From contig CATQHW010000003.1 in NCBI GenBank assembly GCA_958296075.1, forward strand, positions 310,001 to 374,000: a stretch of DNA of 64,000 nucleotides. The letters are read 5' to 3'. Below, one piece after another: positions 48,082 through 57,103 of this stretch; positions within the stretch are counted from its first letter, which is position 1, and each line of letters starts with the position of its first letter. The notes under the pieces were generated by a model. It did not search any database and was not told the DNA's origin. It saw only the letters and a program-made list of their open reading frames with translations. This stretch comes from an uncultured Spirochaetia bacterium (GTDB lineage Bacteria; Spirochaetota; Spirochaetia; SZUA-6; Bin103). The translations under genes were made by a program, and so were the position numbers.

Positions 48082-49833
48082 TTACGCGGGTCGCTTCCTG
48101 GGGGCCGGCGCCCCGCCGGAGCGCGGTTTGCCGCGGTTGTCGCCGCGGCTGTTGATGTACAACTGCTGCGCGACCGTCAGGATGTTCTGCACCGTCCAGT
48201 ACAGGACCAATCCCGACGGCATGTCGTAGAGGATGAAGAAGAAGAAGATCGGCATCGCATACTGCAGCATCTTCATCTGGCTGGCGTTGCCGGTCTGCGC
48301 GGTCGGCATGATCCTGGTCTGCAGGAAGGTGGAGCCGAGCATGAAGAACGGCAGCAGCCGCAGCTCGTCCCAGCCGAGCAGCGGCAGTTGGAAGCCCAGC
48401 GGCAGGAAGCTCTCCGGCGCCGACAGGTCGGCGATCCAGGGCGCGATGAAGGCGGCGCCGCGCAGGTCGAAGTGCTCGATCAGCACCGTGTACAGCGCGA
48501 AGAAGATCGGCATCTGCAGCAACATCGGCAGGCAGCCGCCGATCGGGTTCACCTTCTCACGCCGGTACAGCTCCATGGTCGCCTGATTCAGCCGCTCCGG
48601 CTTTCCCTTGAACTTGTTGCGCAGCGCTTCGATCTGCGGTTGCAGCTGCGCCATCCTCCTGGTCGACTCCGAACTCTTGCGAGTCAGCGGGAAGAACACC
48701 ACCTTGATGAAGAAGGTGAGCAGGATGATCGCCACCCCGTAGTTGGGAATCAATCGATAGAACGCGTCGAGCAGGAACCGCACGATGTTCGCCAACCATC
48801 CGATGATCGCCGCCGTGCTGACGGTCTCCTCCAGGTGGAGCTGATCGGCGGATGGCAGCGACGGATCGTTGTAGCGGGTGAGCGTGCTGCGGTCCTTGGG
48901 GCCGGCGTAGATACGGAACGCGTCGGTCTCTGCCGCGCTGGCGATCGTCGGCCGGCCCAGATACAGGGCGGTGCGCCGGTCGATGTCGGGATCGGGGCGA
49001 CCGTCGTAGGTGATCCGATAGTCGCTTTCATCGGGGATCACCACCATCGTGAAGTACTTGCCGACGATGCCGGTCCAGCGGACGCGGCGATCTTCGACGA
49101 TGAGGTCGTTGCGCAGCCGCTGCCGCTTGCGTCGGCCCTCCGGGTAATAGCGCATGTATTCCCGGTATTCGTTGCGCCGGTCGAGCCGCTCGTAGTCCGG
49201 CCCGAGCTGCGGTCCGATGCCGAGCGTATAGCTGATGCCGCCGAAGTCGAGGGCCGGCACCGCGTTCGCGGAGTTCTCGATGCGGACGCGCAGCTCGAAC
49301 AGGTACTCCAGGTCGAACCGATAGGTCTTGACCAACCGGAACGGGGTGCCGTCGGAGGCCAGGAATTCGCGGCTGAACTCCCAGGTGAGCGAATCGATCT
49401 GCCGGAAGGCGAACGGATCTTCGGACGGCGCCGTGTGCACTCCGCCGAACGCGATCGAAAGGTACTCCGTTCCGTCCTCGGCGCGATGTACCAGCTCGAC
49501 CGGCTCTCCTCCGACGTCGAGATGCTCCTTGAGCCGCAACGAGGCGATCGTGCCGCCGGTGCGGGAGAACGCGATCTCGAAGACGTCGGTCTCGCGCCGG
49601 ATCAGGTCATCGGCGGGCGGCCCGATCTCGGAGGGGGCCGCGACGACCGGGCTGGAGGTGAGCTCCACCGGCTGAGTGGCGGACGCGGAGCGGCCGCCGA
49701 ACAGCGACAGCGGCTGTTCCTGAGTCTGACGGTCATCCTCCAACGTCGGCACCGGGTCGGGCGCCAGAAGGAGCGTGTAGGCGAGTATCACGCCGACCGA
49801 AAGGACGACGGCTATGATGGTCTTAGCGTCCAT
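48082..49833 (-). CDS. yidC: Membrane protein insertase YidC
   Basis: A 583-residue, diderm-type YidC. One N-terminal membrane segment (TIIAVVLSVGVILAYTLLLA) is followed by a periplasmic beta domain of about 300 residues. The five-helix insertase core comes next: NYGVAIILLTFFIKVVFFPL, QIEALRNKFKGKPERLNQAT, NPIGGCLPMLLQMPIFFALY and GLVLYWTVQNILTVAQQLYI. The conserved hydrophilic-groove arginine-containing helix is in TLTRKSSESTRRM-like sequence FPLTRKSSESTRRM. It inserts inner-membrane proteins. A short gene for YidD lies 18 bp upstream. Confidence 0.95.
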   Translation of the reverse strand: MDAKTIIAVVLSVGVILAYTLLLAPDPVPTLEDDRQTQEQPLSLFGGRSASATQPVELTSSPVVAAPSEIGPPADDLIRRETDVFEIAFSRTGGTIASLRLKEHLDVGGEPVELVHRAEDGTEYLSIAFGGVHTAPSEDPFAFRQIDSLTWEFSREFLASDGTPFRLVKTYRFDLEYLFELRVRIENSANAVPALDFGGISYTLGIGPQLGPDYERLDRRNEYREYMRYYPEGRRKRQRLRNDLIVEDRRVRWTGIVGKYFTMVVIPDESDYRITYDGRPDPDIDRRTALYLGRPTIASAAETDAFRIYAGPKDRSTLTRYNDPSLPSADQLHLEETVSTAAIIGWLANIVRFLLDAFYRLIPNYGVAIILLTFFIKVVFFPLTRKSSESTRRMAQLQPQIEALRNKFKGKPERLNQATMELYRREKVNPIGGCLPMLLQMPIFFALYTVLIEHFDLRGAAFIAPWIADLSAPESFLPLGFQLPLLGWDELRLLPFFMLGSTFLQTRIMPTAQTGNASQMKMLQYAMPIFFFFILYDMPSGLVLYWTVQNILTVAQQLYINSRGDNRGKPRSGGAPAPRKRPA

Positions 49834-49851
49834 GGTCGGTGTCAGGCCCTG

Positions 49852-50130
49852 CTACGGGACCGGGTCGTATCCTCCGGAGCCGAAGGGATGGCAGCGCGAG
49901 AGGCGCCGCAGCGCCAACCGGATACCGGCGGCGATGCCGTGCTTGAGCAGCGACTGCCGGGCGTATTCCGAGCAGGTCGGGGTGAAGCGGCACGACGCCG
50001 GCACCCAGGGCGACACCAGTAGCTGGTAGACGCGCACGGCGCCGGCCGCCGCGCAGCGCAGCGCCGTGGGCGCGGCGGTCGTGCGCTCCGGGGCGGCATG
50101 ATCGGCCGTGTGCGACCCGTTGCCGTTCAA
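49852..50130 (-). CDS. yidD: Membrane protein insertion factor YidD
   Basis: A 92-residue protein with the family core [20 protein letters not shown] then [20 protein letters not shown] and the end GYDPVP. These three cysteine-containing blocks are diagnostic of YidD. It is predicted to sit at the membrane and assist YidC. Residues 1-30 are a variable, probably disordered head. It starts 9 bp after the rnpA stop. Confidence 0.92.
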   Translation of the reverse strand: MNGNGSHTADHAAPERTTAAPTALRCAAAGAVRVYQLLVSPWVPASCRFTPTCSEYARQSLLKHGIAAGIRLALRRLSRCHPFGSGGYDPVP

Positions 50131-50139
50131 CGGAGGAGT

Positions 50140-50493
50140 CTACCGCGTGCGGCGCTCGAGCAGCCGCGCCGCGCCAAGCACCGTCACCATATCGTCGCAC
50201 CGTTCGCGGGTCGTGGCGGTCGCATCGCCATAGATGACGAACACCAAGTCGTAGGACCCGACGATGCGGGCGTAGAGCCGGCGATACGCTTCCCGGCTGA
50301 TCCGCTTCTGTCGATTGCGGTCGACCGCCCGCCGCAGGCTGCGCGTGGGAGCGAACGCCACGCGGTGACCTTCCCGTCCGTTTGGGCGGTAGCCCAGCTT
50401 GAGGCCCCTGGTCCGTATGAAGCGTCCGGTACGGAACAGCCGGTCTACGTCGCCGGAGCGGGAGATCCGCTCGAAGCTACCGCTTCTTCCCAT
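50140..50493 (-). CDS. rnpA: Ribonuclease P protein component
   Basis: A 117-residue basic protein. It has the RnpA helical signature RAVDRNRQKRISREAYRRLY (RNR motif), the N-terminal FERISRSGDVDRLFRTGR, and the terminal VFVIYGDATATTRE strand. It binds the catalytic RNA (rnpB, not seen in the window) and matures tRNA 5' ends. The start is ATG 50493; a longer in-frame option at 50553 would overlap rpmH by about 20 bp. It is transcribed with rpmH. Confidence 0.93.
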   Translation of the reverse strand: MGRSGSFERISRSGDVDRLFRTGRFIRTRGLKLGYRPNGREGHRVAFAPTRSLRRAVDRNRQKRISREAYRRLYARIVGSYDLVFVIYGDATATTRERCDDMVTVLGAARLLERRTR

Positions 50494-50533
50494 CCGTCCG
50501 CCTGCCGGAGGTCGTCTGCAGCCGGACAGCCAC

Positions 50534-50689
50534 CTAATAGGGCTTGCGTTCATCGGAAACGGTCAGCCGGTGCCGACCCTTGCGCCGCCGTCGTTTGAGC
50601 ACCGAGCGGCCCCCGCGTGTCTTCATGCGCGCGCGGAATCCGAAGGTGCGGCGTCGGCGAACGCGGCTTGGCTGATAGGTCCGTTTCAT
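50534..50689 (-). CDS. rpmH: 50S ribosomal protein L34
   Basis: A 51-residue protein: start ATG 50689, [19 protein letters not shown] and [20 protein letters not shown], followed by [12 protein letters not shown]. Almost every residue of the bacterial L34 consensus is present. The tail is a few residues longer than in E. coli. A strong sigma70-type promoter lies just upstream. It heads the rpmH-rnpA-yidD-yidC-jag run. Confidence 0.97.
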   Translation of the reverse strand: MKRTYQPSRVRRRRTFGFRARMKTRGGRSVLKRRRRKGRHRLTVSDERKPY

Positions 50690-50715
50690 CGGTATCTGCT
50701 TCCAGGAGCACCGCC

Positions 50716-50744
50716 AATGTAGGTTCAGCGCTCGCCGCTGTCAA
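50716..50744 (-). promoter_or_regulatory. Sigma70-type promoter of rpmH
   Basis: On the minus strand a perfect TTGACA -35 box (50744-50739) is separated by exactly 17 bp from a TACATT -10 box (50721-50716). The L34 start codon lies about 27 bp downstream of the -10 box. Confidence 0.8.
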
Positions 50745-50807
50745 ACCGCTGTCACGAGACGAGCGAACGCCGCCTTGGGAGCGTGCCGTGCCGTGCCGGC
50801 GGTCTGC

Positions 50808-52847
50808 TCAGGAATCGGCTTCCTGGGAATCGGCGCGGCCGCCGGCCGTGCCGCGCATCCGCATCGCCACGATCACGATTCCGATCGCCAGACACACCGC
50901 CAGCACGACAATGACAATCCACGGCGCGCCGGACCGCGGTAACTCTTCGATTACAGGGCCCTCGCCGGCCGCCATGCTCCCGTCCGCCGCTTGCGGCGCC
51001 GCGCCGCGTTCGCTCGGCGCGCCGGCGGCCGGCGTACCCGCCGCCGTTTCCTCTTCCTCAGCAGCCTCGACAGCCGGCGCTTGCGGCATGGCACTCGTCT
51101 CGCTCGGCTCGCCCGCTCCGGCGCTGTTGCGGGCGCGCAGTTGCACCCGATAGAGCACTCCGTTGGTCAGGTCCAGCGTATGGCCGGTCGTCTCGTCCGT
51201 GACGTCGCCGATCGCCTTCCACTCCCGCCAGTCCCACTCCCGGTCGGCGTACACCCGGTATTCGTAGCCGGTGATGCTCGCGTCGCCCGGATCCTCCCAC
51301 GTCAACGATATCGATCCGTCGCCGGCGGTCGCCGCAAGCCCGTTCGGCGCGCTGGGCGGCGCGGTGGCGGCCGGCGCGTCCGCCGCCGTTTCCTCTTCCT
51401 CAGCAGCCTCGGCAGCCGGCGCTTGCGGCATGGCACTCGTCTCGCTCGGCTCGCCCGCTCCGGCGCTGTTGCGGGCGCGCAGTTGCACCCGATAGAGCAC
51501 TCCGTTGGTCAGGTCCAGCGTATGGCCGGTCGTCTCGTCCGTGACGTCGCCGATCGCCTTCCACTCCCGCCAGTCCCACTCCCGGTCGGCGTACACCCGG
51601 TATTCGTAGCCGGTGATGCTCGCGTCGCCCGGATCCTCCCACGTCAACGATATCGATCCGTCGCCGGCGGTCGCCGCAAGCCCGTTCGGCGCGCTGGGCG
51701 GCGCGGTGGCGGCCGGCGCGTCCGCCGCCGTTTCCTCTTCCTCAGCAGCCTCGGCAGCCGGCGCTTGCGGCATGGCACTCGTCTCGCTCGGCTCGCCCGC
51801 TCCGGCGCTGTTGCGGGCGCGCAGTTGCACCCGATAGAGCACTCCGTTGGTCAGGTCCAGCGTATGGCCGGTCGTCTCGTCCGTGACGTCGCCGATCGCC
51901 TTCCACTCCCGCCAGTCCCACTCCCGGTCGGCGTACACCCGGTATTCGTAGCCGGTGATGCTCGCGTCGCCCGGATCCTCCCACGTCAACGATATCGATC
52001 CGTCGCCGGCGGTCGCCGCAAGCCCGTTCGGCGCGCTGGGCGGCGCGGTGGCGGCCGGCGCGTCCGCCGCCGTTTCCTCTTCCTCAGCAGCCTCGGCAGC
52101 CGGCGCTTGCGGCATGGCACTCGTCTCGCTCGGCTCGCCCGCTCCGGCGCTGTTGCGGGCGCGCAGTTGCACCCGATAGAGCACTCCGTTGGTCAGGTCC
52201 AGCGTATGGCCGGTCGTCTCGTCCGTGGCGCCGCCGATCATCTTCCACTCCCGCCAGTCCTGCTCGCGGTCGGCGTACACCCGGTATTCGTAGCCGGTGA
52301 TGCTCGCGTCGCCCGGATCCTCCCACGTCAACGATATCGATCCGTCGCCGGCGGTCGCCGCAAGCCCGTTCGGCGCGCTGGGCGGCGCGGCGGCGGCCGG
52401 CGCGTCCGCCGCCGTTTCCTCTCCCTCAGCAACCTCGGCAGCCGGCGCTTGCGGCATGGCACTCGTCTCGCTCGGCTCGCCCGCTCCGGTAGCATTGCGG
52501 GCACGCACCTGAACCCGGTAGACCACCCGGTTGGTGAGGCCGGGAAGCGTGTGGCCGGTCGTCGCGTCCGTGGCGCCGGCGATCGCCTTCCACTCCCGCC
52601 AGTCCTGCTCGCGGTCGGCGTACACCCGGTACTCGTAGCCGGTGATGCCATCGTCGCCCGGATCCTCCCACGTCAACGATATCGATCGATTGCCGGCGGT
52701 CACCGCAAGGCCGCTCGGCGCGCCGGGCGCCGGAGCTTGCGCCACCGCCCCGTGCAGCGCGAACACGCACGCCAGCAGGAACGTTGGAACGACCCGGCGG
52801 ACCGCCCTCAATCGCCGGACGGTATGAAGGTACTGCGGCAGTCTCAT
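50808..52847 (-). CDS. Membrane-anchored fibronectin type III repeat protein
   Basis: A 679-residue protein. Residues 1-37 form a signal peptide (VVPTFLLACVFALHGAVAQA). Five fibronectin type III units follow, each about 85-90 residues, with SISLTWEDPGDASITGYEYR, VYADREWDWREWKAIGDVT and GVLYRVQLRARNSAGAGEPS as landmarks. They are joined by acidic/Ala-rich linkers (EEEETAADAPAATAPP). The last three to four units are nearly identical. A C-terminal membrane helix (WIVIVVLAVCLAIGIVIVAM) anchors the array, giving an extracellular stalk-like protein. Substrate or partner unknown. It sits between the dciA-type gene and rpmH, which is an unusual place for a surface protein. The start ATG 52847 was chosen by the signal peptide. 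Confidence 0.88.
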   Translation of the reverse strand: MRLPQYLHTVRRLRAVRRVVPTFLLACVFALHGAVAQAPAPGAPSGLAVTAGNRSISLTWEDPGDDGITGYEYRVYADREQDWREWKAIAGATDATTGHTLPGLTNRVVYRVQVRARNATGAGEPSETSAMPQAPAAEVAEGEETAADAPAAAAPPSAPNGLAATAGDGSISLTWEDPGDASITGYEYRVYADREQDWREWKMIGGATDETTGHTLDLTNGVLYRVQLRARNSAGAGEPSETSAMPQAPAAEAAEEEETAADAPAATAPPSAPNGLAATAGDGSISLTWEDPGDASITGYEYRVYADREWDWREWKAIGDVTDETTGHTLDLTNGVLYRVQLRARNSAGAGEPSETSAMPQAPAAEAAEEEETAADAPAATAPPSAPNGLAATAGDGSISLTWEDPGDASITGYEYRVYADREWDWREWKAIGDVTDETTGHTLDLTNGVLYRVQLRARNSAGAGEPSETSAMPQAPAAEAAEEEETAADAPAATAPPSAPNGLAATAGDGSISLTWEDPGDASITGYEYRVYADREWDWREWKAIGDVTDETTGHTLDLTNGVLYRVQLRARNSAGAGEPSETSAMPQAPAVEAAEEEETAAGTPAAGAPSERGAAPQAADGSMAAGEGPVIEELPRSGAPWIVIVVLAVCLAIGIVIVAMRMRGTAGGRADSQEADS
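51040..52720 (-). repeat. Tandem 342-bp repeats encoding FN3 domains
   Basis: Five direct repeats of about 342 bp lie inside the fibronectin gene. Copies at roughly 51058, 51400 and 51742 are almost identical at DNA level, the fourth (52084) differs at a few positions in the middle of the domain, and the fifth (N-terminal in the protein) is more divergent. Such homogeneous repeats suggest recent amplification and may cause copy-number variation. Confidence 0.9.
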
Positions 52848-52896
52848 GCCAGCGGAATACAACCCGCTCGGAACAAGCTGGTCAAGCCACAAGCCG

Positions 52897-53184
52897 TCAT
52901 TCGATCGGATCGCGCAGCACGGTCACGATACGGGCGATTCCCAACGCCCCGTGCGAGCGGCCGAGCCGCCGGAGGATCGCCGGCTCGCGGGTCCGCAACA
53001 GTTGCACCCACCCCGGATGGTCGGCGGCGACGATGAGCCGACCGCGCTCGACCTCCACCGGAAGCGTATGGGCGGCCAGCTCGGGACCGACCACGTCGCT
53101 CCATCCCTGGAACAGGGCGGAGGAGCTGGCGGCGTCGCCGAATTCGGCAAGCCACCGCCGCAATACGTCTCCCAGTCGATCCAT
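52897..53184 (-). CDS. dciA: DUF721/DciA-family protein
   Basis: A 95-residue protein with the DUF721 core LFQGWSDVVGPELAAHTLPV and RLIVAADHPGWVQLLRTREP. DciA proteins load and hold the replicative helicase DnaB in bacteria lacking DnaC/DnaI. It lies 4 bp downstream of recF, the conserved position in spirochaete- and actinobacterium-like clusters. The N-terminal KH-like fold is typical; the DUF721 name is certain, the DciA function follows from the family. Confidence 0.85.
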   Translation of the reverse strand: MDRLGDVLRRWLAEFGDAASSSALFQGWSDVVGPELAAHTLPVEVERGRLIVAADHPGWVQLLRTREPAILRRLGRSHGALGIARIVTVLRDPIE

Positions 53185-53188
53185 GCGT

Positions 53189-54316
53189 CTAACTCTCGCC
53201 CTCCCGCCCGGTCCAAGGCGTCAACGACCCGCCGCTCACGGTGAAGCGCAGCGTGGGACCGAGGTCGTAACGGTCGAAGCGCTCGTCGGGAAGGAACGTG
53301 AAGAACCGCTGCTCGGCGGCCGGCAGCACCGCCAGGAACCGCTCCCGTTTGCCGGCATCGAGCTCCAGCAGCACGTCGTCGAGCAGCAGCAGCGGCTGCC
53401 GGCCGCAGCGCTCCGCCACCCGCGCGGCCTGCGCGGCTCGCAGCGCCAGCGACGCCAGCCGCTTCTGACCGGTCGACGCGTACCGGCGAAAGGACAGACC
53501 GTCGATCCGCAACGGAAATCGGTCGCGGTGCGGTCCGGTCGTCGTGGTCGTGAACGCGTGATCGCGCGGCCGCGCGGAGCGCATCTCCACGGCGACCTCA
53601 TCCGCCGCACCGCCGGCCCATGACGGACGATAACCGATCGAAACCGCCGTACCCGACTCGGTCACGCGATGAAAGATGTCCGCGAACCGCTCGGCGCAGT
53701 CGGCGACGATCTCCGTGCGCTGCCTGCGGATCGACAGACCAGCATCGATCAACTGCCGATCGTAGACGTCGAGCAGGTCGTCCGACGGGCCGCTGCGCAA
53801 CAGCGCGTTGCGCTCCATGAGCACCCGGCGGTACCGGCGCAGCGCCGGCAAGGCGGCCCGATCAGTCAGCGCGGCCGTCTGATCGAAGAAGCGGCGCAAC
53901 TCGGCCGGCGGGCCGTCGACCGCGCGCAGATCGTCGTGAGAGAACAACACGCACGGCACGGCTCCGACCACCTCGCCGCGGTCGGCCACGCGCGCGCCGT
54001 CGACCCGTATCTCCCGGGTCCGGTCAGCCCGCAGCCACAGGGTCACCTCCCGGTGCAACGCCCGGCCCCCCGCGCCGCCGTCGAGCGCGAACGAGCCGCC
54101 GACTATCGCCTCGTCCGCTCCTCGGCGGATCAGGTCGGCATCCTGACGCGTGCGGAACGATCCACCGAAGCAAAGCAGGTAAACTGCCTCCAGCAGGTTG
54201 GTCTTGCCCTGCCCGTTCTCACCGATGAGGAACACGCACGCATGCTCGGCCAGCGAGTCGAGCCGCAACGCCTCCAGATTGCGGAAGCGATCGAGTCGCA
54301 GGGACGCAAGCCCCAA
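53189..54316 (-). CDS. recF: DNA replication and repair protein RecF
   Basis: A 375-residue ABC-type SMC-like ATPase. The N-terminal LRLDRFRNLEALRLDSLAEH and Walker A IGENGQGKTNLLEAVYLLCFG are followed by the signature STGQKRLASLALRAAQAARV and Walker B PLLLLDDVLLELDAGKRERF. It acts with RecO and RecR in single-strand gap repair. It is 6 bp from the dnaN stop; the order dnaA-dnaN-recF-dciA is conserved. Confidence 0.95.
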   Translation of the reverse strand: MGLASLRLDRFRNLEALRLDSLAEHACVFLIGENGQGKTNLLEAVYLLCFGGSFRTRQDADLIRRGADEAIVGGSFALDGGAGGRALHREVTLWLRADRTREIRVDGARVADRGEVVGAVPCVLFSHDDLRAVDGPPAELRRFFDQTAALTDRAALPALRRYRRVLMERNALLRSGPSDDLLDVYDRQLIDAGLSIRRQRTEIVADCAERFADIFHRVTESGTAVSIGYRPSWAGGAADEVAVEMRSARPRDHAFTTTTTGPHRDRFPLRIDGLSFRRYASTGQKRLASLALRAAQAARVAERCGRQPLLLLDDVLLELDAGKRERFLAVLPAAEQRFFTFLPDERFDRYDLGPTLRFTVSGGSLTPWTGREGES

Positions 54317-54322
54317 GGCGCG

Positions 54323-55426
54323 CTAACCGACCTGCATCGGCATGATGATGTGGAAGTAGTGCCGCTTCGGTTCGGCTGACAGCGTGATCGCCTTGTTGGA
54401 GGCGGTAAACTCGATCGACACCTGATCGCTCTCTATCTCGCGCAGCGGATCGAGCAGATACTGATAGTTGAGCGCCAGCGACACGGCAGGACCGTCGTAC
54501 TCGCACGAAAGCTCCTCTCGGGCGGTGCCGATCTCTCCCTCGGTGCAGTGCACGGTCAACTGCCCGGATTCGATCTCCAGACGCACCCGCCGCGATTTCT
54601 GTTCGACCAGCACCGACACCCTTCGGAGCGCTTCCGTCAACCCGACGCGATCGACCAACAGCCGGTGCTCCTGGCTCTCGGGAATGACGCTCTTGACGTT
54701 CGGAAACTGCGCGTCGATCAATCCCGATTCGATCCGCCGGTGTTCGACCTGCACGCGCAGGTTGCGCTCGGCGATCGCCAACAGCAGCGACCCCTCTCCC
54801 GTACAGAACTTGCGGATCAGCGTGAGTATCTTCGGCGGCACGATCACGCCCGCGCCGTCGAGTGCCGGCGCCAGCGATTTGGTGCAGTAAGCCAGACGAT
54901 GCGAGTCGGTGGCGACCATCATCAGCTCGCCGTCGGTCTGGTCGAGAAACGTCCCGTTCATGAAATAGCGGGTCTCGTCATCTGAAACGGCGAAGATCGT
55001 GTGGGCGATCATCTCCACGAAGTCGGTCTGCGGGACCTCGACGAAGTCGCTGTCACTGGTCGAAGGAAACTTCGGAAAGCGATCCGGCGGCAGCGTCTTC
55101 AGCGTGAAGTCGATCCGCTTCCCGCGCGGACGCACGGCCAGTGTACCGTCCGACCCGACATCGAACTCGATCTCCCCCTCCGGCGAGGACCGCAGGATGC
55201 CGGCGAGCTTGTCGCAAGGGACAGTGGTGATCCCGCCGCGTTCCATCTCGACCGGCACCTGCGCCTGATAATGGACCTTCAGGTCGGATGCGCGCAGGGT
55301 AAGCGTGCCTTGATCGACGGACAGGAACACGTTGGCCAGGACCGTGATGGCGTTCTTGGTGGAGACGATCTCCAGTGCGTGCGCGGTCTCCCTCAGGATC
55401 ACGTCCTTGTCGATGGTGAACTTCAT
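54323..55426 (-). CDS. dnaN: DNA polymerase III beta sliding clamp
   Basis: A 367-residue clamp. The three homologous domains start MKFTIDKDVILRETAHALEI, SDFVEVPQTDFVEMIAHTIF and RLLVDRVGLTEALRRVSVLV. The protein ends with the typical MPMQVG. It encircles DNA and tethers the polymerase. It follows dnaA by a 284-bp AT-rich gap that may form part of the origin. Confidence 0.96.
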   Translation of the reverse strand: MKFTIDKDVILRETAHALEIVSTKNAITVLANVFLSVDQGTLTLRASDLKVHYQAQVPVEMERGGITTVPCDKLAGILRSSPEGEIEFDVGSDGTLAVRPRGKRIDFTLKTLPPDRFPKFPSTSDSDFVEVPQTDFVEMIAHTIFAVSDDETRYFMNGTFLDQTDGELMMVATDSHRLAYCTKSLAPALDGAGVIVPPKILTLIRKFCTGEGSLLLAIAERNLRVQVEHRRIESGLIDAQFPNVKSVIPESQEHRLLVDRVGLTEALRRVSVLVEQKSRRVRLEIESGQLTVHCTEGEIGTAREELSCEYDGPAVSLALNYQYLLDPLREIESDQVSIEFTASNKAITLSAEPKRHYFHIIMPMQVG

Positions 55427-55710
55427 GGTGTCGGTGCCTCCTTGGCCGGGGTCTCCTCACTGGCTGCGCGGCTGCCGGCCGCGCAGCGGGCCGGCGGCTC
55501 CACGAATACCAGGAGATAAAGGAATAGGCGGTGGTAGTAATGGTGCCGTTGATACTCTGAATATCTCTGTAAGACATTACCATGTATTCAGTTAGTCATT
55601 GGATAAGCGGGCGTCCGGTATCCCCGTTGCGCCGGGTGGAGCGCCGGCCGCGCGGTTGTGCCGGTTACGTCCACAGCGTCTGCGGTAGATGTCCACATGT
55701 TGCCAAGGGC
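55427..55710. other. dnaN-dnaA intergenic region, possible origin half
   Basis: 284 bp. The section 55500-55610 is markedly AT-rich relative to the surroundings. Two TCCACA cores resembling degenerate DnaA boxes lie at 55670-55675 and 55692-55697, and GATAAGC near 55600 is a reverse-like half. This could be a DNA-unwinding element; no perfect DnaA box is present. Confidence 0.4.
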
Positions 55711-57093
55711 TTACCGGGATCGCTGCGTGGTCGCGTGGATGAGATGCGCGATGAGCGGGTCGAGCGAGGAGTCGGTGCGTTTGCGCTCGGCGACGCGCTG
55801 GCAGGCGTGCATGACGGTAGTGTGGTCTCGACCGCCAAACTCCTGTCCTATTTCGGTGGTCGAAAGCTCGGTGATGTCGCGGGTGATGTACATGGCGAGC
55901 TGCCTAGGGAATGCGATCGCCTTGGTACGTTTCTTGCCTTTCAGGTCGCTCAGGGTGAGCCCGTAGTGCTCGGCGGTGACGCGCTGGATGGTATCGACGG
56001 CGATGTTGAACGGGGTGGCGAAGAACTCTCTGAGCTCTCGGGAGGCGACGTCGAGGGTGATGGTGCGGTTGACGAGATTCGAATAGGCGATCAGCTTGGT
56101 GAGCGCCTTTTCCAGGTCGCGGACGTTGCTCTCGATGTTGCGGCAGATCATCTCGATCACGTCGGACGGTACGGAGACGCCGTTCTCGTCGACCTTCTGG
56201 GTCAGGATGGCGATACGGGTCTCGTAGTCGGGCGGCTGCAGATCGATGTTGAGGCCGCGCTCGAACCGGTTGATGAGGCGGTCGGGAAGGCTCTTCAGCT
56301 CCGTTACCGGGCGATCGCTGGAGAAGACCATCTGCTTGTCGGCGTCATAGAGCGAGTTGAAGGTATGGAACAACTCCTGTTGGGTTTCGGTCTTGCCCTG
56401 CAGGTACTGAACGTCGTCGATCAGCAGCACGTCGGCCAGGCGGTAACGCTTCTTGAAGCGGTGGCCGGTCTTGTCCCGTATCGACTGGATGAACTCGTTG
56501 GTGAAGGACTCGACGGTGACGTAGACGACCCGGAGGTCCCGGTACTCCTGGTAGACCTTGTTGCCGATGGCCTGCAGCAGGTGGGTCTTGCCCAATCCGA
56601 CGCCGCCATAGATCAGGCACGGGTTGTACGTGCGGCCGGGGTTCTTGGCGATGGCGGCGGCGGCGTTGACGGCGAACGAGTTGCTGTCGCCTTCGACGAA
56701 TCGGGAGAAGCGGTACTCAATGTTGAGCTGCGGGTGCGGCGGGCGGTCCGGGCGGGTCACCGATGTCGCTGCCGGCGGTGGCTGGAGGTGCTTCGTGTGG
56801 GCGGTGGGGACGGTCGCGGCGCCGTTGGTCCGCCTGATCTCGAAGGCGAGCCGCAGGGGCTGGCCGGAGAGCTCGGACAGAGATTCCTCGAGCTTCGAAC
56901 GATACCGATGGGCGATCTGGTCGCGGTAGAAGGAGGACGGGACGTACAGACGAACCTGCGAATTGTCGGCCCCGGCGTATCTCATGCTGGAGAACCAAGT
57001 GTGGTACTCCTGCTCGGTGATCTCCGAGCGAATCTGGGCTACGGCTTCGGTCCAGAAGGGTTCGTAGTCTCTTGGAGGGGCGTTCATGCTCAT
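55711..57093 (-). CDS. dnaA: Chromosomal replication initiator protein DnaA
   Basis: About 460 residues. Domain I begins APPRDYEPFWTEAVAQIRSE. The AAA+ core has Walker A YGGVGLGKTHLLQAIGN, Walker B VLLIDDVQYLQG and sensor motifs (SDRPVTELKSLPDRLINRFE). Domain IV ends with the DNA-binding signature GQEFGGRDHTTVMHACQRV. Three in-frame starts exist: GTG 57102, ATG 57093 and ATG 57087; ATG 57093 is used here. A perfect DnaA box overlaps the start region, suggesting autoregulation. Confidence 0.96.
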   Translation of the reverse strand: MSMNAPPRDYEPFWTEAVAQIRSEITEQEYHTWFSSMRYAGADNSQVRLYVPSSFYRDQIAHRYRSKLEESLSELSGQPLRLAFEIRRTNGAATVPTAHTKHLQPPPAATSVTRPDRPPHPQLNIEYRFSRFVEGDSNSFAVNAAAAIAKNPGRTYNPCLIYGGVGLGKTHLLQAIGNKVYQEYRDLRVVYVTVESFTNEFIQSIRDKTGHRFKKRYRLADVLLIDDVQYLQGKTETQQELFHTFNSLYDADKQMVFSSDRPVTELKSLPDRLINRFERGLNIDLQPPDYETRIAILTQKVDENGVSVPSDVIEMICRNIESNVRDLEKALTKLIAYSNLVNRTITLDVASRELREFFATPFNIAVDTIQRVTAEHYGLTLSDLKGKKRTKAIAFPRQLAMYITRDITELSTTEIGQEFGGRDHTTVMHACQRVAERKRTDSSLDPLIAHLIHATTQRSR

Positions 57094-57094
57094 G

Positions 57095-57103
57095 TTATCC
57101 ACA
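57095..57103 (+). promoter_or_regulatory. Perfect DnaA box at the dnaA start
   Basis: TTATCCACA, the exact DnaA-box consensus, directly upstream of (or within the first codons of) dnaA. It is a candidate autoregulatory or origin site. Confidence 0.8.

Noticed and set aside
51040..52720. CRISPR-like array
   Set aside because: Repeats are 342-bp units in one coding frame, not short repeats with variable spacers.
50991..53036. A 681-residue plus-strand repeat protein opposite the FN3 gene
   Set aside because: Repetitive only because the FN3 repeats are; it lacks a signal peptide or known domain, while the minus frame has both.
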